Shown one piece after another: positions 33,726 through 41,975 of a stretch of 64,000 nucleotides of DNA. Every line of letters begins with the position of its first letter. Within the stretch, counting starts at the first letter, position 1. Source of the stretch: an uncultured Pseudoflavonifractor sp. (GTDB taxonomy: Bacteria; Bacillota; Clostridia; Oscillospirales; Oscillospiraceae); contig CANEAY010000010.1 in the NCBI GenBank assembly GCA_947425785.1, positions 1-64,000 of the forward strand. The letters are read 5' to 3'. The position numbers and the translations under genes are program-made. The notes under the pieces are model-generated. The model was not told the origin of the DNA. It saw only the letters and a program-made list of their open reading frames with translations, and ran no database searches.

Positions 33726-34226
33726 ATGTCCAAGATCAAAAACGAGCCCATCTGCAAGGAAGCGTACGTTCAGAAGGTGCGCGGCGCCATGCAGCACAGA
33801 GCCCAGTGGCTCTACCTGCTGCTGGACGAGGCCAAGAAGCGTGGCGCCGACTGGGAGGAGGCCGCCCGGGCCGCCACCTCCCGCTGCGGCTGCTTCCAGG
33901 GCGCCGGCATCAGCGAGGACTGGGTGGATCACAGCACCCTGAAGAGCTTTGCCGAGGTCTTCGCCGACGAGGATTTCCAGAAGTACTTCGATATGGAGAT
34001 CGTGGAGAATACCGACGAGCTGCTGCGCATCAAGTTCCACCACTGCCCCCTGGTGGCCGGCTGGCAGGCCATCGGCTGTTCTGACGAGGAAGTGGCCAAG
34101 CTGTGCGACATCGCCATGGACGGCGACCGCAATATTGCCAGCTCCTGCGGGCTGGATTTCACCCTGGGCGATACCATTGCCGAGGGTGCCGATTGCTGTG
34201 AGCTGACCTTCCGGCTGAAGAAGTGA
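33726..34226 (+). CDS. L-2-amino-thiazoline-4-carboxylic acid hydrolase family protein
   Basis: 166 aa, whole length matching the ATC hydrolase family (Pfam ATC_hydrolase). Visible conserved parts: the Cys-rich TSRCGCFQGAGISEDW and the later FHHCPLVAGWQAIGCSDEEVAKLCDIAMDGDRNIA. Characterised members open the thiazoline ring of ATC to N-carbamoyl-L-cysteine in Pseudomonas; most others have no known substrate. Three paired Cys regions may bind metal or act in catalysis. Lies between Fe-ADH and a YjiH-type membrane protein with 14-20 bp spacers, clearly in one operon. Confidence 0.85.
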   Translation: MSKIKNEPICKEAYVQKVRGAMQHRAQWLYLLLDEAKKRGADWEEAARAATSRCGCFQGAGISEDWVDHSTLKSFAEVFADEDFQKYFDMEIVENTDELLRIKFHHCPLVAGWQAIGCSDEEVAKLCDIAMDGDRNIASSCGLDFTLGDTIAEGADCCELTFRLKK

Positions 34227-34240
34227 AAGGAGAGAAAACC

Positions 34241-35584
34241 ATGGAAAAGAGAAAACTGACAACAGCACAGATCCTGAAGTTCCTGATCCCCTCCCTTTTG
34301 GGTGCGCTCCTGTTCCTGCTGCCCATGAAGGTGGGCGGAAAGTACGTCCTGGGCGTGTCCCTGCTGTGCGACGTGATCCAGAAGTGGATGACGCCGGTGG
34401 TGGATCAGCTGTCCATCCTGTTCTGCGGCGTGGCGGCGGCGGTGCCCATCATCGCCAAGCTGTGCAAGCCCAAGTTCATCTATGAGAACAAGACCATGCG
34501 CAGCCTCTTTGACGTGAGCCCCGTGATCATGGGCGTGCGCATCGTGGGCCTGATCTATGTGGTGTGCTACCTGTTCCAGGTGGGCCCCGAGTGCATCTGG
34601 AACCCGGCCACCGGCGGCGAGGCATACTACATCTTTACCACGATCCTCACCCTGATGGTGGGCACCTGCTTCCTCATCAGCCTGCTGACCGATTTCGGCA
34701 TTATGGACTATGTGGGCATCCTGGTGCGCAGCCTGATGCGCCCCCTGTTCACCCTGCCCGGCCGCGCCTCCCTGGACTGCATCGCCTCCTGGGTGGGCAG
34801 CAGCCTCACCGGCGCCCTGCTCACCTCCGGCCAGTATAAGGACGGCTTCTACACCAAGCGGGAGGCCTGCGTCATCATGACCTGCTTCTCCACCGCCGCC
34901 TTCAGCTTTATTTTCATCCTGGCCCGTACCTGCGGGCTGGAGGAGTACTTCCTGCCCTCCGTGCTGACCATCTACGCGGCGGTGATCCCCTGCGCCATCA
35001 TCCTGCCCCGGGTATACCCCCTGAACAAGGCCAAGGATGAGTACGCCGAGGGCAGCACCGAGATCAAGGAGGATGTGCCCCAGAACATCAGCAAGGGCCG
35101 TTGGGCTCTGGAGTGCGCCGTGGACCGGGCCGCCGAGATGGACGTGAAGAAGTTCCTCATCAAGGGCGTGCAGAGCATCTGCAGCGTGTGGTTCGACGTT
35201 CTGCCCATGGTCATGTTCGTGGCCTGCACCGTCATGATCGTCAACGAGTACACCCCCATCTTCAAGATTTTGACCATGCCCTTTGTGCCCATCCTGAACC
35301 TGATGGGCTTTGCCGAGGCCGAGGTGGCCGCCCCCATGCTCCTCACCGGCTTCCTGGATCAGTTCCTGCCCATCGCCATGGCCGGCGCCATCAACAGCAT
35401 CAGCACCCGCTTCTTCATCTTCTGCATGGCCATCGCCCAGATCATCTACCTGTCCGAGATCGGCGTTATGATGCTCCGCTCCAAGGTGGACTTCAACCTG
35501 GCCAAGATCTTCCTGGTGTTCATTGAGCGCACCATCCTGTCCATGCCCATCATCTGGGCCCTGACCCGCGTACTCATCCACTAA
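34241..35584 (+). CDS. YjiH family membrane protein (nucleoside-recognition/gate domain)
   Basis: 447 aa from ATG 34241 (MEKRKLTTAQILKFLIPSLL), with AAAGGAGAG upstream. About ten helices. GATE/nucleoside-recognition signature segments include TLPGRASLDCIASWVGSSLTGALL and AAPMLLTGFLDQFLPIAMAG, which fit the YjiH family. YjiH proteins are presumed transporters without defined substrates. In this cluster it would import the cysteine derivative or export a product (inference). Confidence 0.87.
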   Translation: MEKRKLTTAQILKFLIPSLLGALLFLLPMKVGGKYVLGVSLLCDVIQKWMTPVVDQLSILFCGVAAAVPIIAKLCKPKFIYENKTMRSLFDVSPVIMGVRIVGLIYVVCYLFQVGPECIWNPATGGEAYYIFTTILTLMVGTCFLISLLTDFGIMDYVGILVRSLMRPLFTLPGRASLDCIASWVGSSLTGALLTSGQYKDGFYTKREACVIMTCFSTAAFSFIFILARTCGLEEYFLPSVLTIYAAVIPCAIILPRVYPLNKAKDEYAEGSTEIKEDVPQNISKGRWALECAVDRAAEMDVKKFLIKGVQSICSVWFDVLPMVMFVACTVMIVNEYTPIFKILTMPFVPILNLMGFAEAEVAAPMLLTGFLDQFLPIAMAGAINSISTRFFIFCMAIAQIIYLSEIGVMMLRSKVDFNLAKIFLVFIERTILSMPIIWALTRVLIH

Positions 35585-35597
35585 GGCGGGATATCGT

Positions 35598-36998
35598 ATG
35601 ATCGACGCTATGGGAAAAGCCCTCCAGGAGAAAATGGCGGGCTATCAAGAGGAAATGCTGTTCCACTTCAAGGAACTGCTGAAGATCGATTCAGTCCGAG
35701 GGGAGCGCCAGCCTGGCGCTCCCTTCGGGCTCGGTAACCGAAAGGCCCTGGACTATGTGCTGGCCCTATCAGAGAGCTTCGGGCTGAAGACGGTGAACCT
35801 GGACTACTTCATCGGCTACAGCGAGTACGGCCAGGGGGAGGAGTATATCTGCTCCGTGGCCCACCTGGATGTGGTGCCCCCCGGAGACGGGTGGAAGCAC
35901 CCGCCCTTTGGGGCACAGGTGGAGGATGGCGTCCTCTATGCCAGAGGGGCGGGGGACGACAAGCCCGGCGTCATCGCCGGGCTCTACACCCTTCGGTGCA
36001 TGAAGGAGCTGGGCTGGGAGCCGGAGCGGCGCGTCCGGGTCATCTACGGCTGCGCGGAGGAGACGGGGATGGAGGACATGGATCACTACCTGGAATCCCA
36101 GCCCCTGCCCGCCTTCGGCTTCACCCCGGACAGCGACGGCTATGACATCGTCAACGCGGAAAAGGGGCGTATGGAGATCGCCTTGGAGGCCCCCCTGGGG
36201 GCGGATAGTCCGTGGATCAGCGTGACAGGGGGTCTTGCCTCCAACATGGTGCCCGCCGCGGTGACCGCAGTCCTGGATCGGAGCCGGCTGACCCTGGCAG
36301 AGGGGGAGCGGCTGGAGAAGGCCCTGGCCGGGGACAACCTGGAGTGGGTACAGGAGGGGGAGAACCTGTCCGTGACCTTCCAGGGCATCTCCGCCCATGC
36401 GGCCATGCCGGAGACCGGGCGCAACGCCATCTCCATGTACGCCGCCTTTGCCTGTCAGGTGCTGGAGGAGCGGGCAGACCCCCTGACCCGGTTCATTGCG
36501 GAGAAGATCGGCTTTGACTGGACGGTGCCCGGGTTGAGCATTGCCTGCCAAAACGAGCATATGGGAAGCCTTACCTTGAGCCTGGGGCTTATTGAAGTGA
36601 CGGACGGACAGCTCCGGGTGGTGGGGGATATCCGCTATCCCACCGCCACCGACGGCCAGACCATCCAGGCCCGGCTGACGGAGGAGACCCAGGGGACGGG
36701 CATTGCCCTCCGGGTGCTCTCCGCCGTGGACGGCCACTGCTGCACCAGCGAGGGGGACTTCGCCATTTTGCGGGAGGTCTGCCTGGACAAGGGGAAGCCG
36801 GAGCCCAAATGCAGGGCCATCGCCGGGGGTACCTACGCCAAGAAGTTCAAGGGCCGCCTGGTGGCCTTCGGCGGCTGCGGCGACGGCGTTCACGCCCCGG
36901 ACGAATTTGTGGCCATCGACGATTTCTACGACCACATGGACATGGTCTCCTACGCCCTCTACTGCCTGAGCGGCAAAAGGGAAGGGGCGGAGCGGTGA
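35598..36998 (+). CDS. M20 family metallopeptidase, PepV/Sapep-like
   Basis: 466 aa. Di-zinc aminopeptidase fold with a lid domain. Metal-site motifs: VAHLDVVPPG (His, Asp), YARGAGDDKPG (bridging Asp), GCAEETGMED (catalytic Glu and ligand), and CGDGVHAPDEF near the C-terminus (last His). The length and GLGNRKALDYVL segment fit dipeptidase PepV/Sapep rather than carbamoylases. Substrate may be a Cys dipeptide, but N-carbamoyl amino acid hydrolases belong to the same superfamily, so a carbamoyl-cysteine role stays open. AAGGCGGG precedes the start. Confidence 0.9.
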   Translation: MIDAMGKALQEKMAGYQEEMLFHFKELLKIDSVRGERQPGAPFGLGNRKALDYVLALSESFGLKTVNLDYFIGYSEYGQGEEYICSVAHLDVVPPGDGWKHPPFGAQVEDGVLYARGAGDDKPGVIAGLYTLRCMKELGWEPERRVRVIYGCAEETGMEDMDHYLESQPLPAFGFTPDSDGYDIVNAEKGRMEIALEAPLGADSPWISVTGGLASNMVPAAVTAVLDRSRLTLAEGERLEKALAGDNLEWVQEGENLSVTFQGISAHAAMPETGRNAISMYAAFACQVLEERADPLTRFIAEKIGFDWTVPGLSIACQNEHMGSLTLSLGLIEVTDGQLRVVGDIRYPTATDGQTIQARLTEETQGTGIALRVLSAVDGHCCTSEGDFAILREVCLDKGKPEPKCRAIAGGTYAKKFKGRLVAFGGCGDGVHAPDEFVAIDDFYDHMDMVSYALYCLSGKREGAER

Positions 36999-38062
36999 AA
37001 GGGGTGCGGCTGAAGCGGCTGGCCCAGATCATGGAGACGCGGGGCGTCGACCGGGTGCTCATCGGCAGCGACCTGGCCCTCTTCTACTACACCGGCATTT
37101 ACGAGGAGACCATGGAGCGGCTGCGGCTCCTGCTGGCAGACCGGGAGGGGGGCGGCCTCTGGGCCGCCAACCAGATCTTTCGGACGGAAGGGCAGGCCCT
37201 CCGTCACCGGGACGGGGAGGAGAAAAGGGCCCTGAAGGCCCTGGCGGAGCAGCTGAAGCCCGGCGAGGCCGTGGCGGTGGATGGGGCCTGGCGGGCCGAC
37301 TATCTGCTGGAGCTTTTGGCCCTGGCCCCCCAATGCACCTTCTGTCCCGCGGGGGAGCTTTTGTCGGAACCCATGCGCTGTAAGGACGGGGAGGAGCTGG
37401 AGCTGATGGAGCGCTCCTCCCGGATCAACGACCTGGTGGTGGAGGAGCTGATCTCCTCCGTTGGCCCCGACTCCACCGAGGTGGGGTTGAGCAAAGCTAT
37501 CCACGGCCTCTACGACAAGCATGGGGCGGACGGACATGAGGGGGGAGCCCTGGTGGCCTTTGGGGCCAACTGCGGCAGTCCTCATCCCGCCGCCCGGCAG
37601 GTGCGCCCCCAGCCGGGGGACTGCATCCTCATCGACGCGGGAGCGCCCTATCAGCGGTACCAGTCCGATATGACCCGGACGGTCTTTTTCTGGGATGTAA
37701 GCCCGGAGATGGAGAAGATATACGCCATCGTCCTAGAGGCCAACCTGGCCGGCATCGATGCGGTGCGGCCGGGGCGGACGGCGGGAGAGGTGGATAAGGT
37801 CTGCCGCCAGGTCATTGAGAAGAGCGGCTACGGCGCCTACTTCACCCACCGGACGGGCCACGGTATCGGTCTGCGCCTCCATGAGGAGCCCTATATCGGC
37901 CAGGGGGACAAGACCGTTCTGGAGGAGGGGATGATCTTCTCCATAGAGCCGGGGATCTATCTCCCCGAGCGGGGAGGCGTGTGCATCGAGGATCTGGTGG
38001 CGGTGACTTCCGATGGGGCCAAGATCCTGAACCATCTTTCAAAAGACTTGCGGGTGGTATAA
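36995..38062 (+). CDS. M24 family aminopeptidase (Xaa-Pro type), first copy
   Basis: 355 aa from GTG 36995, overlapping the M20 stop (GTGA); GTG 37004 is possible. N-terminal creatinase-like domain (about 1-125) and C-terminal pita-bread domain. Metal ligands are seen in LIDAGAPYQRYQSDMTRTVFF (two Asp), THRTGHGIGLRLHEEP (His), FSIEPGIYLP (Glu) and GGVCIEDLVAV (Glu). Cleaves Xaa-Pro or related N-terminal bonds. A second M24 gene of the same length lies at 40828-41892. Translational coupling to the M20 gene suggests joint peptide breakdown. Confidence 0.92.
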   Translation: MKGVRLKRLAQIMETRGVDRVLIGSDLALFYYTGIYEETMERLRLLLADREGGGLWAANQIFRTEGQALRHRDGEEKRALKALAEQLKPGEAVAVDGAWRADYLLELLALAPQCTFCPAGELLSEPMRCKDGEELELMERSSRINDLVVEELISSVGPDSTEVGLSKAIHGLYDKHGADGHEGGALVAFGANCGSPHPAARQVRPQPGDCILIDAGAPYQRYQSDMTRTVFFWDVSPEMEKIYAIVLEANLAGIDAVRPGRTAGEVDKVCRQVIEKSGYGAYFTHRTGHGIGLRLHEEPYIGQGDKTVLEEGMIFSIEPGIYLPERGGVCIEDLVAVTSDGAKILNHLSKDLRVV

Positions 38063-38090
38063 CTGACCCCGCGGAAATGGAGAAACGACC

Positions 38091-39371
38091 ATGGAACTGA
38101 CCAAAGAGGACTGTAGAAAATATGAGGCTATCCTGAAGGAGGAGCTCCTTACGGCCCTGGGCTGTACCGAGCCCATCGCCATCGCCTACGGCGCGGCCAG
38201 GGCCGGGGCCCTGCTGGGTGCGGTGCCGGAGAAGGTCACCGTGGAGTGCAGCGGCAACCTCATCAAAAACGCCCGGGCGGTGGTGGTGCCCATGACCACC
38301 GACCTGCGGGGCATTGAGGCGGCGGCGGTGCTGGGCGCGGTGGGCGGCGACGCCGACCGGGAGCTGGAAGTGCTGACCACCGTCACCCAGGAGCACCTGG
38401 CCCTCACCAAGGAGCTGTTGGCGAAGAAAATTTGCGCTGTGAAGCTCCTGGACACGCCGGCCAAGCTCCATATCATCATCCGCTGTGAGAAGGGCGGGGA
38501 GAGCTCCCTGGTGGAGATCATGCACGCCCACAACCACATCGTCCACATGGAGAAGAACGGCCAGGCGGTGTACGACGTGCCCCACGACGCCGGCGAGGTG
38601 GAGGAGGGGGGCGTAGACCGCTCCTGCCTGAGCCTGGAGAAGATTTTGGCCTATGCCAAGACCACCGACCTGTCCGGGGTGATGGAGGTGCTGGACAAGC
38701 AGATCCAATGCAACAGCGCCATCTCCAAAGAGGGCCTCACTGGCCGCTGGGGCGAGATGGTGGGTCAGACCCTGCTGGAGGTCTACGGCAACGGGGTGAA
38801 CGTGCGGGCCCGGGCCGCGGCGGCGGCGGGCTCCGACGCCCGGATGAACGGCTGCGAGATGCCGGTGGTCATCAACTCCGGCAGCGGCAACCAGGGCATC
38901 ACCGTGTCCGTGCCGGTGATCGAGTACGCCAAGGAGCTGGGGAAGTCCCACGAGGAGCTGTGCCGGGCCCTTCTGGTGTCCAACCTGGTGGCCATCATGC
39001 AAAAGTATAAGGTGGGACGGCTGTCCGCCTTCTGCGGCGCGGTGAGCGCCGGCACTGCCGCCGCCTGCGGCATTGCCTTCCTCTACGGCGCCGACGCGGA
39101 CATCCTGGGCATGATCATCACCAACTCCCTGGGCAACATCGGCGGCGTGGTGTGCGACGGAGCCAAGTCCTCCTGCGCGGCCAAGATCTCCTCCTCCATC
39201 GAGGCGGGGCTTATGAGCTACGAGATGGCCAAGCGGGGCCGGGTGTTCCGCCCCGGCGAGGGCCTGGTGAAGGATCGCTATGAGAAGACCATCGACAGCT
39301 TCTGCCGCATGGCCAAGGACGGCATGGAGGCCACCGACCGGGAGATCCTCCGCATTATGATAGAGGATTAA
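38091..39371 (+). CDS. L-cysteine desulfidase / UPF0597 (CyuA-type) protein
   Basis: 426 aa. The family-defining N-terminal GCTEPIAIAYGAARA has C25 as a presumed 4Fe-4S ligand; further Cys are in SAFCGAVSAGTAAACGIAFLYG and GVVCDGAKSSCAAKISSS. The central NSGSGNQGITVSVPVIEYA is the UPF0597 signature, related to L-serine dehydratase alpha chains. Known members (CdsB, CyuA/YhaM) split L-cysteine to pyruvate, ammonia and sulfide. Last gene of the cluster, directly followed by a terminator. Serine deaminase activity cannot be excluded. Confidence 0.9.
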   Translation: MELTKEDCRKYEAILKEELLTALGCTEPIAIAYGAARAGALLGAVPEKVTVECSGNLIKNARAVVVPMTTDLRGIEAAAVLGAVGGDADRELEVLTTVTQEHLALTKELLAKKICAVKLLDTPAKLHIIIRCEKGGESSLVEIMHAHNHIVHMEKNGQAVYDVPHDAGEVEEGGVDRSCLSLEKILAYAKTTDLSGVMEVLDKQIQCNSAISKEGLTGRWGEMVGQTLLEVYGNGVNVRARAAAAAGSDARMNGCEMPVVINSGSGNQGITVSVPVIEYAKELGKSHEELCRALLVSNLVAIMQKYKVGRLSAFCGAVSAGTAAACGIAFLYGADADILGMIITNSLGNIGGVVCDGAKSSCAAKISSSIEAGLMSYEMAKRGRVFRPGEGLVKDRYEKTIDSFCRMAKDGMEATDREILRIMIED

Positions 39372-39390
39372 AAGACAAAAGAGAAATAAA

Positions 39391-39421
39391 AAAGGAGAAC
39401 CGCCGGAGGCGGTTCTCCTTT
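39391..39421. terminator. Bidirectional terminator between desulfidase and VanX-type genes
   Basis: A perfect 14-bp stem (39391-39404 with 39408-39421), loop GGA, flanked by an A-run on the left and a T-run on the right. Serves both convergent units. Confidence 0.93.
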
Positions 39422-39426
39422 TTTGT

Positions 39427-40137
39427 TCAGTTGTCACATTCGGGGCAAAAGCCGTAGATGGGGGCGCGGCAGCCCTCCCGGGCGGCCCACTGCCGCTCCC
39501 CGTAGGCGAAGTGCCACCACTCGCACTCGTAGTTCACCAGCCCTACCGAGGCCATCAGGTGGAAGAGAAGGCGGCGGTTATCGCGGGCGGCCTCCAGCCT
39601 GGGCGGACAATGGTCTTCCAGAGCGGCGGTGTAGGCAAGAGTGGTGAAGTCGTCGAAGCCGGTGCCCATGTCCAGGGGCACGCCGCCCCTGGAGAGGGTC
39701 AGGTCGACGGCTCCGCCGGTGGCGTGGGGAGATGGGCGGTCAGGCCGCATCACGGGAACGGCCACGAACTGGTCGATGTATTCCTCCAGCTGTGTGGGGG
39801 ACAGTTCCGGGTGCTCTTTCTCCGCTGCAGCCTTGAACCGCTCATAGAGGGAGCGCTGGACGGACATGGGCCGCAGGCCGTCAAAGAGAAGGATGGAATA
39901 GTCTTCCGGCAGCTTGTCCACCGCCTGCACCAGCTTTTGGGCCACCGTCTCCCGAAGCAGGCACTTGTCCAGGGCGCCGGGGTGGCCGTCGTGGAGGTAG
40001 ACGGGGTCAAAGGTGATGCGCTCCGAGAGCCGGGTGGGGTCGACGAGAAGCTCCCTGTACTCTATGGGGGCGGGGATGGCGTCCCAGTCAAAGTCCCGGG
40101 GGGCCGGGATGGGGGCGAGAAATTCCTGGGGGAACAA
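39427..40137 (-). CDS. D-alanyl-D-alanine dipeptidase, VanX/DdpX family (M15D)
   Basis: 236 aa from TTG 40137, right after the preceding stop (TGATTG) with GAGGTGG upstream. Zn-site motifs are complete: SPHATGGAVDLTL (His, Asp) and ECEWWHFAYG (Glu, His), and the catalytic arginine region LLFDGLRPMSVQRSLYERF. VanX hydrolyses D-Ala-D-Ala dipeptide. No vanH/A/R/S partner lies nearby, so recycling of cell-wall dipeptide is more likely than glycopeptide resistance. The extra C-terminal CPECDN has a CxxC pair. Confidence 0.92.
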   Translation of the reverse strand: MFPQEFLAPIPAPRDFDWDAIPAPIEYRELLVDPTRLSERITFDPVYLHDGHPGALDKCLLRETVAQKLVQAVDKLPEDYSILLFDGLRPMSVQRSLYERFKAAAEKEHPELSPTQLEEYIDQFVAVPVMRPDRPSPHATGGAVDLTLSRGGVPLDMGTGFDDFTTLAYTAALEDHCPPRLEAARDNRRLLFHLMASVGLVNYECEWWHFAYGERQWAAREGCRAPIYGFCPECDN

Positions 40138-40809
40138 TCAGACCACCTCGAACCAGCTGGATTCCACCCCGGTTTGGGCGAAGCCCTCGGACTGGAGGAG
40201 GGCAAGGCCCGCCTCGGCGGTGGAGGGGAGGGTGAGGGCGCAGGCGGGAGCTTTGCCCAGAGAGGCCAGGGCGGAGCGGAGCAGGGCCCGGCCCAGTCCC
40301 TGACGCTGGAAGTCCGGGGCCACGGCCAGGGTCACCAGCTCGGGGACACGCTCACTGAGATCCAGGTCGCAGGCACCCACGGGCTGTTCCCCCTGCCAGG
40401 CCATGACACAGCGGTGGTTCTGGCGGCGCAGGTCGCCGGAACCCAAGAGGCGGAAACCGGGGATGTTATCCTGGGCCCTGTTCACCAGCTCCAGATAGAG
40501 CTTTTCCTCGGTGGCTTTCTTTACCGGGCGGAGGGTCAGCCCGCCCTCCGCCTTTACGGGCTCGGACAGGTTTTTTTCCATCCGCAGCAGGTCGTAGACA
40601 TGGGTGAGCCGCCACACTCCGCAGGGGCCGGGATGGAGGGGCTCACCCTCGGGCAGGGAAGCGGCCCAGACCTGTTTTGCCCCTGCCTTTTTCAGCTTTT
40701 CCATGCCTTTGCCCAGGGCTTCGCCCAGGCGGTCTTCCGGGCAGTCCCGGAGGAGGATGTAGCCGATGCTGCGGGTGGGGATCTCCCGCTGGATGATCTC
40801 AATGACCAT
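40138..40809 (-). CDS. GNAT family N-acetyltransferase
   Basis: 223 aa; AAAGGAGG precedes ATG 40809. A degenerate N-terminal half (about 1-90) and a C-terminal GNAT domain (about 95-215) with the acetyl-CoA motif LAVAPDFQRQGLGRALLRSAL and the preceding strand PVGACDLDLSERVPELVTLAV. The two-part architecture resembles tandem-GNAT mycothiol-synthase-like proteins with a decayed first half. Substrate unknown. Coupled to the VanX-type gene downstream. Confidence 0.88.
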   Translation of the reverse strand: MVIEIIQREIPTRSIGYILLRDCPEDRLGEALGKGMEKLKKAGAKQVWAASLPEGEPLHPGPCGVWRLTHVYDLLRMEKNLSEPVKAEGGLTLRPVKKATEEKLYLELVNRAQDNIPGFRLLGSGDLRRQNHRCVMAWQGEQPVGACDLDLSERVPELVTLAVAPDFQRQGLGRALLRSALASLGKAPACALTLPSTAEAGLALLQSEGFAQTGVESSWFEVV

Positions 40810-40827
40810 AATGGAACCTCCTTTGAG

Positions 40828-41892
40828 TTACAGGATGATAAGCTCCCTGGGGGAGCGGGTGATGTCGGTGCAGCCGCCCTCTTCCATGCGCACCACGTCC
40901 TCGATGCGCACGCCGAACTGGCCGGGGATGTAGATGCCGGGTTCGGCGGAGACCATGGCCCCCACCGGGAGGGGGGAGGTCTCACGGGTGTTGGCGTTAG
41001 GGGACTCGTGTATCTCAAGGCCCAGGCTGTGGCCGTAGCCGTGGCCGAAGAAGCGGCCGTAGCCCGCATCTTCAATGACCTTCCGGGCGGCGGCGTCGAT
41101 ATCCTTTCCGGGGATCCCGGCCCGGGAGGCGGCGATGCCCGCCTTTTGGGCGGCCAGGACGGTCTCATAGACCCTGCGCTTGTCCTCGTCGATCTCCCCC
41201 AGGGCTACGGTGCGGGTCATGTCGGAGCAGTAGCCGCCATAGACACAGCCGAAGTCCATGGTGATGAACTCCCCCTTCCGCACCTGCCGCTCGCCGGGGA
41301 TGGCGTGGGGCTTGCTGCCGTTGGGGCCGGAGGCCACGATGGGGTCGAAGGACACCCGCTGGGCCCCCCGGCGGAGCATCTCGTAGACCAGTTTGGCGGC
41401 GATCTCCGCCTCGGTCATGCCGGGACGGATGAAGGCGCAAATTTCGGTGAAGGCCTCGTCGGTGATGCGCTGGGCCTCCAGCATACGGGAGAGCTCCTCT
41501 TCGTCCTTGGCGGCGCGCAGGCCGGAAACCAGCTTTCCGGCAGGGACGAGCCTGGCGTGGAGGGCCTTTTTCAGGCCCTCGTATTCCTCCAGGGTCAGGT
41601 AGTTGTCCTCGATGCCCAGGGTCTTGATGCCATGGGCGTCGGTGAACTCGTTGATGAGGTCGGCATAGCCCCGGCCCTTACTTACGGTGAGCACCTCCGC
41701 ACCGGAGACCGTCTCTTCGGCGGCCTCGGTGTAGCGGGAGTCGGTGATATACCGGGCGGCGCCGGGGGCCACCAGGACGTAGCCCTCCCCGTGGAAGCCC
41801 ACGGCGTAGAACTCTCCCGGCTGGGAGGAGCAGAGCATGGCGTCGATGGAATGATCCGAAAGCCGGGCGGCGATCTGCTTGAGGTGGTTCAT
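40828..41892 (-). CDS. M24 family aminopeptidase (Xaa-Pro type), second copy
   Basis: 354 aa from ATG 41892 (MNHLKQIAARLSDHS), with GAAAGGAAG upstream; the frame to 41934 would include the promoter. Ligand motifs: TMDFGCVYGGYCSDMTRTV, GHGYGHSLGLEIHESP, SAEPGIYIPGQFGVRIEDVV. All five metal ligands appear present. Closest in character to Bacillus YqhT/PepQ prolidase. Paralogous to the gene at 36995, with the same length but only moderate identity. Confidence 0.93.
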   Translation of the reverse strand: MNHLKQIAARLSDHSIDAMLCSSQPGEFYAVGFHGEGYVLVAPGAARYITDSRYTEAAEETVSGAEVLTVSKGRGYADLINEFTDAHGIKTLGIEDNYLTLEEYEGLKKALHARLVPAGKLVSGLRAAKDEEELSRMLEAQRITDEAFTEICAFIRPGMTEAEIAAKLVYEMLRRGAQRVSFDPIVASGPNGSKPHAIPGERQVRKGEFITMDFGCVYGGYCSDMTRTVALGEIDEDKRRVYETVLAAQKAGIAASRAGIPGKDIDAAARKVIEDAGYGRFFGHGYGHSLGLEIHESPNANTRETSPLPVGAMVSAEPGIYIPGQFGVRIEDVVRMEEGGCTDITRSPRELIIL

Positions 41893-41912
41893 GACGGACT
41901 TCCTTTCAAAGA

Positions 41913-41941
41913 AGTTTACATAATTTTTGCACAAAGACCAA
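41913..41941 (-). promoter_or_regulatory. Possible promoter of the M24-GNAT-VanX unit
   Basis: Minus strand: TTGGTC (41941-41936), 17-bp spacer, TAAACT (41918-41913), 20 bp before the start codon. Both hexamers deviate from consensus, so moderate support only. Confidence 0.45.
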
Positions 41942-41975
41942 GGGCAGCTGCGTATAGCGTCGAATTTTCATCGGG

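Noticed and set aside
39427-40137. Vancomycin resistance determinant
   Set aside because: Only the VanX-type peptidase is present; no ligase, dehydrogenase or two-component genes are in the surrounding sequence.
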